This document shows, one piece after another, positions 1 through 9,341 of a DNA stretch of 64,000 nt. Source of the stretch: Polytrichum commune (Eukaryota > Streptophyta > Polytrichopsida > Polytrichales > Polytrichaceae). The position numbers and the translations under genes were made by a program. The stretch is from contig OX485805.1 in NCBI GenBank assembly GCA_950295325.1, forward strand, positions 7,192,501 through 7,256,500. The letters run 5' to 3'. Position 1 is the stretch's first letter; the number at the start of each line of letters is the position of its first letter. Below the pieces are notes generated by a model, which made no database searches, had not been told where the DNA came from, and saw only the letters and a program-made list of their open reading frames with translations.

Positions 1-450
1 GAATCGAAATCATATTGAGAGGATGACAAAGGAGGTGGCCAACGAGTGGGCCACATCAAGCACCACATGAATCTCGAGCAATATTAAGATTGCATCTCCA
101 TAACCATACCTCATCGATTAAAGGGAATTCTAAATGATGGCATAAGATTTACGGAAATGAGAACTTGAATAGGAAATGGGTCAAACACTTCAATGAATGA
201 ATTCATGTAAATCATGTGTACTCTATGAATTGAATGGTTTGTGGAATCTCGTAAAGATACTTTAGCGAGGAGTAGGTTAGGAATACATAAAGTCTTGAGA
301 CTCTTTCAAATTGAAATATTGAAATATAATTGAATAGAGGAAGAATAATACGTAGGTCATTCAATCCATGAAAGAGATAAAAATAACTCCATAAGTTATT
401 AGAGATGAGAATGATTTACATGCATGAACACTTAGCTTTGACATTAATGT
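1..450. other. AT-rich DNA without a recognisable gene
   Basis: I see no supported ORF, RNA gene or repeat boundary here. The stretch ends at the target duplication of the transposon that begins at 459. Confidence 0.5.
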
Positions 451-458
451 CTTAGGGA

Positions 459-1781
459 CTCGGGGGGGGGGGGGGGCACTGGCAAAAAATGTAGGAACTA
501 CGTGCGATAAAATATAGGGTCTTGTATAAAAATTTGGCGTAAAATTTGTAAAATTATTAGATGTAGTATAGGGTGCTTTGGGATTGTGAAACATGATTAT
601 ATGTAATATAGCATTTGACAAAACATGATTAAATTACCTAAGTGGTACATATAAAATAGCATGGACAAAAAGCGATAGTTTCAAAAATTAAATACTTTGC
701 CACCAAAATATGGCATGTTCTATATAGGAAGGGTTCAAAAGATAAGGGTGAAGGTTGGTACTAAGTGGGGCAATTGTTGGCAACCCATTGACTTGATGAA
801 ACGTGCAGTCCAGAACGGAAATAGAGAGACGCTCTTCCCAACTACTATGGCTTACCTCCATTGGTTAAAAAAACAGCTGGGTCTCAACAAATATAAGTAT
901 GTTGAGAGTGATTGTGTGTGGGTTGATGTGGATGCTATTCTCTCAACAGTGTCTCTAGTAACAATGAATCAACTAGCAAAATCTACACCTTAGATGAGGT
1001 AGATGCAAACTCATTGAATGAGTTCATTTCAAATAAAAAATAAAACCTATTAAATTTGTACTATCTCACACGTGTGGAGATATAATTTGGAGAAAGGGTT
1101 GAATGATCATTAGTATACCTTGAAATCTGTAGTAGCCATTTCAGTTCGATTACCCTCATATCTCCCACATGTGTAAATGGTAGCCTAGCTAGTTTAGGTG
1201 GATTTTGCTTGCATGGCGTGGGATTTTCTACCAATGTGTAGGATTGGAAGATCAAGGCATCAATTGTAGGGCTTCTGCAAACCTTGTAAATGTGACTTTG
1301 AGACACATGTGGCTGGCCTGTTCCCTAAGACCTCAAGGTTTCTAACTGTGTTATCCAACACAACTTTCATTCGTTGGCTCGTGTTGCTTAATGACATGTA
1401 ATTGCAATCTTTTGTTGTTATTGTTTAGTGTTTTGCTTTGCCCGGACTTCAGTGTGACCCTGAACCCTAAACCCTAGTAAATGTTTGTTTCTCTTACTTT
1501 GTACACGTGCTTCTAACGAGAATTCTACTGTATCATACACTTTAAGGAATGGGGGCAATCAGGGGGGAAAAATTGCATATAAGTAATATAGGGTACCATA
1601 AAATCAACCATCCAAGAATTTATAATTACCAATAGGGTGCAAATAATCACAACAATTTACCATTATTTCAAAAATTAGCATCCCTTATAATCCTTTCTCA
1701 TAGGTAAATAGCCCCCATTTTAATAGATCATTATCGCAGGTGTATGCAAAATATACAAGGGAATGCCCCCCCCCCCCCGAG
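459..1781. mobile_element. Non-autonomous DNA transposon with poly-G terminal inverted repeats
   Basis: The left end reads CTC followed by 15 G (462-476). The right end is 13 C (1766-1778) followed by GAG, so the two ends are inverted copies of each other. The 8 bases CTTAGGGA lie directly outside both ends (451-458 and 1782-1789), a perfect 8-bp target-site duplication. Inside each end is a related subterminal motif containing TGCGATAA. The interior has recurring ATATAGGGT-type motifs and a short telomere-like AAACCCTA stretch near 1463-1476. An 8-bp duplication is typical of hAT elements; assigning it to hAT is inference. No transposase is encoded. Confidence 0.8.
715..993 (+). CDS. Small ORF of unknown function inside the poly-G transposon
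   Basis: The reading frame runs from the ATG at 715 to TAG at 991-993 (92 aa) and stays open 18 bases further upstream. The product is basic, starts MFYIGRVQK and has a tryptophan-rich first half. I do not recognise a domain. It sits wholly inside the 459-1781 transposon, so it may be a captured host exon or a chance frame. I see no promoter or convincing splice sites. Treat it as doubtful. Confidence 0.2.
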   Translation: MFYIGRVQKIRVKVGTKWGNCWQPIDLMKRAVQNGNRETLFPTTMAYLHWLKKQLGLNKYKYVESDCVWVDVDAILSTVSLVTMNQLAKSTP

Positions 1782-1789
1782 CTTAGGGA

Positions 1790-2439
1790 ACATCAACTTG
1801 AATTCTAAAGGCACTGACTCACTTAAGAATTATTGGACAAGGATATCATATTGAGATTGGAAATTAGTAAACATATGATCACAGATCCTCAACATAGTTC
1901 ACATGCCAACCCATACCCCATTGTATGCCAGACTATCTCTTCATATGTGAACGCTACATGAGGTATAACTTAGAGCCATGTCATGATGATGGATGAGTTC
2001 ATCCATTGACCTTCTCATGTTAGCAACTTGTGATGCAACATTGTCATGGATGATTGCTATATTGTCTACTGTGATATAGTGATAACGTACATGTTCATAT
2101 TAAACGGTTTTGTTAATTCCCACTACATTCCCAAGGGTAAGATGCTTAAGCTCACTATTGGCAAGTGTCATGTGTTTCATTTTAATATTTAAGAGGAATA
2201 CATCCTTAAGCATACTAATGGCATGTCATGTCAAGATTTTAATAAGTGCACTCAAACACCCAGTGTCATGTGACGACACTTACGGTGTTGTTGTTAATCT
2301 GCAATATAACATAGCATACCCTTCAAAATAGGGGTTTCCATTACTGTGGGTTTTTCATCTGTATATTTGGATGAAAATCCAATGTAAGGCAACGAAAGTA
2401 CAATAATATTACAGTGGGCCACACTAAAAATGAACAACA
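1790..2439. other. AT-rich intergenic DNA
   Basis: No gene or clear repeat boundary is seen. The only longer frame (2110-2331, 73 codons) has no recognisable protein features. Confidence 0.4.
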
Positions 2440-2616
2440 GGACTTAGAATAATATAAGGTTTCAAAAATGGCAATGGACATCTTTAAAGTACTATAGGGT
2501 ATGGAAGAATATGTAATTTGGAATTATATGAAATGCAAGGCTTTTTCTATTAACCCAAGGTTGAAAATGCTAATGAAATAAATAACCCTAAACCCTAAAC
2601 CCTAAACCCTAAACCC
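2440..2616 (+). repeat. Partial copy of the poly-G transposon interior, ending in telomere-like repeats
   Basis: The sequence around TTTAAAGTACTATAGGGT matches the stretch at 6350-6526 and the reverse complement of part of the 8276-8619 element. It ends in about four and a half AAACCCT units (2584-2616). An inverted relative lies at 2755-2935, so the two can pair as a large foldback. Confidence 0.65.
2584..2616. repeat. Interstitial plant-type telomere repeat (AAACCCT)n
   Basis: About 4.5 tandem AAACCCT units. Unique-looking sequence lies on both sides, so this is not a chromosome end. The same unit ends a related repeat at 6495-6526. Confidence 0.85.
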
Positions 2617-2754
2617 ATTAGTGTGGTAGTCCACTTAGTGTTGGACCTTACTAGTTGCTCGCCATCTATTTGTGTCCTACTCATATGCAATTAGGAGTCT
2701 AGCAACAACTAATTCTCTTTTATCGCGCATCCATGTGCAAACAACCACTATTTT

Positions 2755-2935
2755 ATATGGGGTTATTACTTTCAATTTTTTTCTTCACATGCTATGATTA
2801 TGTAGTTTTCTTAGTCGGGTTAGTAGAAAAGGGCCTTGCATTAATTACAAATCCAAATAATCGATTTGTTCCATACCCTATAGTACTTTAATGATGCCCA
2901 GTGTCATTTTTGACACCCCATATTATATTTGCTTT
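2755..2935 (-). repeat. Inverted copy of the poly-G transposon interior
   Basis: The reverse complement contains TTTAAAGTACTATAGGGT and AATGCAAGGCCC..TACTAACCC, matching 2440-2616 and 6350-6480. Together with 2440-2616 it forms a head-to-head inverted repeat with a spacer of about 140 bp. Confidence 0.6.
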
Positions 2936-3358
2936 AACATGGGCGGACGTTAAATACCCCCTCACGAACTTTTGGAGGTATCTAATCTGGGTTGGGGCAA
3001 TCTTGTAGAGAAAATTTCTAAACCCGACCAAAAATTGCATTCTTGAAGGCCGCTTGACTACAAATCCCATATTGAGTGCACTAAAATCCGCTTGACTTAC
3101 CATAAATAACTTATATTTGTCATTCTAATGATAGATTAGTGCAAGTGTTTATAAGAGAATAAGGTATAAATAAATGATATGTTATTTGGAATTAGACTCG
3201 TGGGACAATGTTATAGATGGGGTATATATTACTGAGAAAATCATAAGTTTCTGACTATAGCCTATCTGAATTATTTAATAATTTATCCTCATCACATATT
3301 GTATTATCTTTCAAATCACATAGTGTATAACCGTTACTTTTAAATAAATATAATTATA

Positions 3359-3421
3359 TGATACTAATACTAATACTAATACTATTATGCAAATACTAAT
3401 AATAACAATACTAATACTAAT
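3359..3421. repeat. ATACTA-type microsatellite
   Basis: Imperfect tandem ACTAAT units, interrupted near 3384-3395. Confidence 0.75.
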
Positions 3422-5765
3422 ATTGAATTGAGTTTTTTAGTTCACCAATTTATCATAAGGTGATATATATTATTGTGCCATATTACAAATGTTTGAACAA
3501 TCACACATGTGCAAAATAAATGAATTATGAACAAAAAGATGTCTATGACAACACTTCATAATTATATATTGCACACATTGATATCTTACAATATTTATCA
3601 AAATAACCATGTGAAATTCAAAGCCACATCATGGCCTTGGAAACATCTCATGGGAGGTTGGAAAATAGGCTTAGAGCATCCAAGGCCACATCATTGCCCC
3701 TTGCCAACAAATTAATATTTATAAAATAACTATGAGGGAGAAAGTAGGTCTTACATGCCAACTCGGAGGTATTTCACTAAAGTAAGCTCCATCCGAGCTT
3801 CTTGATGGACTCATCCGATTTTTGTTACCGGATGACTTTACTTGAGTGCCACGAATCCCCGGCCATTTCAAGTGGGCTTGTACGGTTAAGGTATTTGTTG
3901 ACTTTCATATTTACGGCCTCGAATGTCCTTCCCAAAGTGCACATCTAAGGGTACTCATGTAAGTATAACCATGCTATCACATAGAGCCTTATTATAACCT
4001 AACATAGTCAATCGCACACTCTCAAAATATTTTCGGTCATTGTAGGGTCGATAGTGCACATGGATTGACAACCTAAGTACCAAAGTACTAAATTTGAGCA
4101 ACAACAAATCCCACATGGATGCAACATCTATGGCTACACGGTCCAAAATTGAGCTTTTATATTCTCCTTAAAGGTGATTTCAAAAATACTTTATGGCAAG
4201 TCCACAAGTCATACCCATGGATTGGAGCATGACATTATGGAAAGGTTACTTAAAGGTTACTCAAAGGTATTTGACCCCGATTTTAAAGAGTAGTTTAATA
4301 ATCTCTAAATAGAAATCTCTAGTCCTATTGTTACCAATGCTTTCGACTTCCCCTCCCTTGGTCTCCCTCCCCTTAGTAGATGTTGTATTGAATCATCCCA
4401 TGATACCTACCTATGGTGCAACAATTAGAGTTTATTGCATTGAGTACTGACTGTTGTTTTGAGAGCTCACATGCTACATAACTAAATAAATTCATTTTTT
4501 ATTTTAGCAATTAGTTTAAAAAGACAATTAGTTAACAAAGATAATAAATTCATTTTTTTATTTTTTTTCCCAAAGCGGGTCACGGGGGCTTATGAGTGGG
4601 GCTATGTGCGTACATGCACATGAAGGTTTTACAGGGGCATGGGCATATGGTTTGCAAGGGTTAATGTATGTGGTTGGGTTCATGCAAGATATGAACCCAA
4701 AATGATTCATACGGACTGGTGTAATGGGTCAGGATGGCACATGCCCAAACTAATAAGGTATGTGGGGCTCATTGATAGTTGTAGTTTGAGGAGGGAAACT
4801 TGACTAGGTTGGTATTCTAGCACATGGAAATTGATTTTCATTTGAGCGGAGAAACCTTGGTTTTTATATACATTGTTAGTGTGAACCATAATTTGTTGTA
4901 TTTACATTGAGAGTTCATGATGCCATGTTCTTACTATTCAAACCTTGCCCAAAGTTTTCTTAATTTATGGAGATTTTGTTTTTCATTTTTCTAGCATCCC
5001 ATGATTAAAAATCAATCAGTCTAGTCAATCAACAACTAAAGTGCGTCAGTACAAGGATGGCCACGTTTCAACTTGTGTTTTGGGCAACGAGCCGAATCTG
5101 CTACCCCCCCCCCCCAACCACCATTGCCACTCCACATGGGAGTGCTCAGTCCAAAAGATGCTTGAAGATACCGGCAAAACCTTCACCAACGTCAGAGAAC
5201 TCTATTTTGTTTCACCAAAACGATTGGTACATGAAAGTGTGCCCTAACTTGGGCTAGACTAATTTGGGGTCAATTCAACTAAATAGGGTTTCCAATAAAC
5301 TTTGAAAAATAACCTCCTTACTACATACTAGTTTAAAGTTTCATTGTTGGATGAATGAGAGTAATATGCTCGTATGCGATAATCCCATTTCGTTGGCCAA
5401 AAAAACATTGATATGTATATAGGGCCTCACATTAGAAGCCCAAGCCCTTGAGGATGTAAATGCTATCACAAATTCCCCATGCGTAGGCAAAGCCTATCAA
5501 TCCGAGGGCAAAGACAAGAAAACATGCTCACATACAAGCACACCCAACATTCATCCAAAAACATTTTATTTAAAAATTCAATTGGTTTGACACCGTAATT
5601 AGCTTCAAAGTTACGGAATTAGTCTAAACCAAGGGGGTTTAGTTTTATATTTTCTGTCGGATCGATGAGAGGTACTCTTGAATGTGAGGTTTTTCTCCAC
5701 ATATGGAAGAGCACATCCTGAAAAGGGGAAGAAATTTTTATTAGGAAAAATTGAGTATGTTTGCT
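3422..5765. other. AT-rich intergenic DNA with one poly-C run
   Basis: No supported gene. A run of 12 C lies at 5104-5115 and resembles the right end of a poly-G transposon, but I could not find a partner end or target duplication. Frames over 5041-5257 are made by this run and are not convincing. Confidence 0.4.
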
Positions 5766-5815
5766 CTATAATGTACATGAGTTTGGGGGTGGTGGGGGGG
5801 GGGGGCTCATTATAG
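5766..5815. repeat. Poly-G run flanked by inverted 8-mers
   Basis: A 12-G run (5794-5805) is bracketed by CTATAATG (5766-5773) and its reverse complement CATTATAG (5808-5815). It could be a decayed poly-G transposon end, but the subterminal motif of that family is absent. Confidence 0.45.
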
Positions 5816-6265
5816 GGCTTATTGCCTTCCTTTTGGAAGCCGGGCTATGTTGGGTGCAACTATCTATTTGGGGCATCCAAGTTTGGGAAGAGGGGGTTGA
5901 CATTGCAACCATTGTATCTCATTGCATCTATTAAGGGGTTGTATGTGTTTGTTTTGTATTGTTGTTTCAATGTATGTGTTGTGGCATAAGGTTTAGGTTA
6001 AGGAGTATATGTCCTCTAGCTGCATTGGGAGTTCCAATCACACACGTGGTGTCCAAACTAAGTCTACCCAAACATGTGCATTATCCAAGGACATGTCAAA
6101 TGATTGGAGTCGCGTTTTTCTACAGCCTTGTCGATCGGTCAGCCTTAAGCCATCATTTCGACATGGGATCTCAAAACGGTCATCCAAAGGGCATAAGTGG
6201 TGGGCCCATAAGTATATAGCGTAAAACCTAGGAAGTGCAGCTAGAAATGTAGTGGACACATACCA

Positions 6266-6526
6266 GGGGGGGGGGGGTTGTGATGTATTGGAGTAGAAAT
6301 ATATGTGCGAAAAATTGAGAGGGTATATGGGGACGTAAAATGAACAAAATGATTTAGAATAATATAGGGTGTCAAAAATGGCGTTGGACATCTTTAAAGT
6401 ACTATAGGGTTTGAAATAATAGGTAACTTGGAAATATAAGTAATGCAAGGCCCTATCCTACTAACCCAGAGCTGAAAATGCTAAGGAAATAAATAACCTT
6501 AAACCCTAAACCCTAAACCCTAAACC
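6266..6526 (+). mobile_element. Partial poly-G transposon ending in telomere-like repeats
   Basis: It starts with 12 G (6266-6277). The next 60 bases match the reverse complement of the right end of the 8276-8619 element, including TTGGAGTAG and TGTGCGAA. The interior carries ATATAGGGTGTCAAAAATGG and TTTAAAGTACTATAGGGT. It ends in AAACCCT units (6495-6526) instead of a poly-C end. No target duplication is found, so the right end is lost or replaced. Confidence 0.65.
6495..6526. repeat. Interstitial telomere-like repeat (AAACCCT)n
   Basis: About four units, the first degenerate. It lies at the same position in the repeat as the array at 2584-2616, so the units travelled with or were added to this element family. 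Confidence 0.8.
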
Positions 6527-6615
6527 GGTTTATAAATGGATCAACATCTCTAGCGTAGTGCTATAAATTTGATGATTTCCCCAGTGTAAATAGGGCATTG
6601 ATGCCCGAGTTGGCC

Positions 6616-6680
6616 ACATATATATATATATGTATATATATATACATACATACATACATATAGACACACACACACATATT
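6616..6680. repeat. TA / CATA / CA microsatellite
   Basis: Compound array of TA, then CATA, then CA dinucleotides. Confidence 0.85.
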
Positions 6681-6802
6681 TGTGGCAAAGGAACTCTATG
6701 GTATGTTGCTACATGTCCAACATCATGATTGATAAGAATGACAAGTGATGCTAAAAGTTGAAAAATGGGTTGTGCAAATCAAAGAGGTGCCATGAAAATG
6801 GA

Positions 6803-6828
6803 CTCTCTCTCCCTCTCTCTCTCTCTTT
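6803..6828. repeat. CT microsatellite
   Basis: Run of CT dinucleotides with one interruption. It creates the serine/leucine-rich frame at 6758-6967, which is therefore not accepted as a gene. Confidence 0.7.
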
Positions 6829-7119
6829 GGTGGCATTTTGCATGTTTCAGTCAATACATGCAAATTCATTTTGTAACATGTGGCGCTTTCAAGTCAAAGA
6901 TGGATTAACCCTAGGCTTGAGCTATTGGGAGAAGGGTCGAATTGTCAAATTGTGTATAATGCCATAGTAGGAGTCTAGGTAGGTATTGAGTCATCACATC
7001 CTATATCATACTATTAATGGGGGTGGGCGAGGCAAGGTTGTGGCAAGTTGACAAGGCTGGGCATGGTCACAAATCATTGGTGCTAAATTTGAGGTCACAT
7101 GAGAAAGTTATTAAATGGG

Positions 7120-7390
7120 CATCTTGGATAACTTAACTTGATAAAACCACCACAAGCCATTGTGAACCGTTGATGATGAGGTTGAGGTTGTTTGGGAAGA
7201 GTGTTCAACAATCATCTTGGATAACTTAACTTGAAAAAACTGCCGTGAACCATCGGGGTTTAGGTTGAGTTTGAGGTTAAGGTTGAGATTGTTTGGGAAA
7301 GGTGGTCCACTTAACTTCATAATTATAAATTCAAGGTTTTATGTTTTGATGTAATAATTCTCAATGGTCATCTTCGATAACTTAAGTACA
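7120..7390. repeat. Decayed tandem repeat with CATCTTGGATAACTTAA units
   Basis: The motif recurs at 7120, 7213 and, diverged, 7369. The GTTGAGGTTGTTTGGGAA segment is also duplicated. Spacing is irregular (93 and 156 bp). Confidence 0.6.
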
Positions 7391-8267
7391 TGATTGTGAC
7401 CTTAGGGTTTTGATGTTTAATGTTTCAAAGTCGTGAACAAAACCAAGAGGTTTATAAAGGAAAGTGACACATACTCCTTTGGTAAGATGAATCCACAAAA
7501 GTGCAAACTCAAATTCATGATTTAACAAAGCAATTTAGCGATAGGTTCTTCCAATTTCATTGGAAATATGAACCAAGTTCATTATTTAAACAACCAATTT
7601 CAGTACATGTTGTGAACAATTTCATGATTTGGTACCCATATTCAAAACTTCACAAAATCAATTTTAGGAAATGCATAACTCTATTTCACAAAGAACATTA
7701 CATCATGTATAGGATTATCCTAGTAAACAAATTGCTCCCTATTCCGCACAACTATACACTACACTCCAAAAACGTTATGCGCTTTGCTCACGCTACCAAC
7801 ACTCTTCCCATAATCAAACCCCCAACTACACTACGTACACTCTCAAACCCATGAGATTACGCACTCCAACTATGTTGGGTATGAGTTGTTTGCTTTGATG
7901 TACAATAATCAAAGACCAAAGGAAAAATGACATTGCTTGCTTCTAACTCCAAGGTAGTGTAATGAAGACCAAAGAAAATTTGACATCAAGGCTAGAGGCT
8001 TCCAAGTAAATACAAAACAATGAGAAGGCAAAGAATGCGAAATGAGGCGGCGAGAATTTGAGAAATAAAAAAACCATAAAGTGTGAACTTGATATGGAAG
8101 ATTCACAAAGTTGATAAAGATAAATGTCCACTATCATGAAATTGAGGTGTGCCACATGTCAAGTCGGTTAAGAAGAATGATCATGGGGATACAACAAAAC
8201 ATTTGCTCATGAAATACAACATTGGACAATGGGGTGGAGCGAGGCAAGTTGACAAGGCTAGGAAAGT
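7391..8267. other. Gene-free AT-rich DNA
   Basis: Frames at 7501-7854 and 7909-8155 lack recognisable domains, good start contexts or splice structure. I see nothing supportable. Confidence 0.35.
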
Positions 8268-8275
8268 ATAAGTAT

Positions 8276-8619
8276 CTTGGGGGGGGGGGCAGTGTGTTAA
8301 AAAGTTAAGGATATAGGTGCGAACAACCATTATTTTATAGGGGGGGTGTTACTTTCAATTCTCTTATTTTTCTCACAATGATGCTATCATTATGTAAATT
8401 TCTACTTTGGGTTAATAGAAAAATGGCTTGCATTACTTATAATTCCAAATTACCTATTATTCCATACCCTATAGGACTTTAAAGCTGTCGAGCATACTGG
8501 TTGATACCCTATATTACTCTTAACTCCATTTATAATTTTTAGCCCCCATGTTTTTAAAATACCCTATCATTTGTTCGCACGTATATTGCTACTCCAACCA
8601 ATGACTACCCCCCCTCGAG
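8276..8619. mobile_element. 344-bp MITE of the poly-G family
   Basis: The left end is CTT plus 11 G (8279-8289). The right end is 7 C (8608-8614) then TCGAG. The flanks are ATAAGTAT (8268-8275) and AGAAGTAT (8620-8627), an 8-bp target duplication with one mismatch. Subterminal motifs with GTGCGAAC lie inside both ends in inverted orientation. The interior, read on the minus strand, matches 2440-2616 and 6266-6526. It is a short deletion derivative of the same family as 459-1781. Confidence 0.75.
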
Positions 8620-8627
8620 AGAAGTAT

Positions 8628-9263
8628 ATGAAACTATTCCGAAGTTGCAACACAATGGGCCACAATGCTAGTTGCTCTAAAAGGAGCAGGCTAGTGTTGA
8701 GCTTCAAACCTTGAATTTGGGTGCAATCATATTCCCAAATTAGACTGCAATCATGAAAGATAATAGTAGCTTTGACCAGGTTATCCTTGCACCTTGCCCA
8801 CAAAATAGGCATCCTATTCACAATTATAAAATATAAAGGAACTATAACTCTGGTGAGAGAATCCCATGTCGTTGTTAACTCTTGCGGATGAAACAATACC
8901 TAACCTTCATACTATTCATTTTGCAAGGGTGCCCATCATAAGTGGTGGACCTGTTATGTGTGCACATGTCCTTATGTAATTTTGGCATGAGTATGCTTGG
9001 TAGTGGTATGAGGTGTATGCAAAGGTTATCCAATGATCATTGGTACCGCAAAGACTCTCCTTCGCCTTGTAACAAATTTTCACTCCATGTACATACGATG
9101 TAGAACCCCACTACCGAAGGTCATCATTATTCAATATGAGGAAGGTTAGAACGTGATTAGCTAATAGCGATAGGAATTGGAGGGAATGACGTCTATGTAC
9201 TTACGAATTTGGAGGGAATGCCTTGTACTTCCTCATGAGAAGTTGATGGCCATGCTCACGACC
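8628..9263. other. Intergenic DNA upstream of the three-exon gene
   Basis: No gene is seen (the frame at 8567-8896 overlaps the MITE end and has no recognisable domain). The 3' part is the probable promoter region of the gene starting at 9342. Confidence 0.4.
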
Positions 9264-9273
9264 TATATAAAGG
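9264..9273 (+). promoter_or_regulatory. TATA box for the three-exon gene
   Basis: TATATAAAGG lies 78 bases before the ATG at 9342, which allows a start site near 9295-9300 and a 5' leader of about 45 nt. The start codon context AACCATGG is favourable. Confidence 0.6.
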
Positions 9274-9341
9274 CCACCATTTGGAGGGTCATTTCTTTCT
9301 CCTCATTTGAGTCCACCCCCCTTCACCCTTGAGGAGCAACC

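Noticed and set aside
2584-2616. Chromosome end marked by telomere repeats
   Set aside because: Only about four units, flanked on both sides by ordinary sequence, and repeated at 6495 within the same element family.
6038-6448. 136-codon minus-strand frame
   Set aside because: It overlaps the poly-G transposon copy and reads through the C tract as PPPP; no domain.
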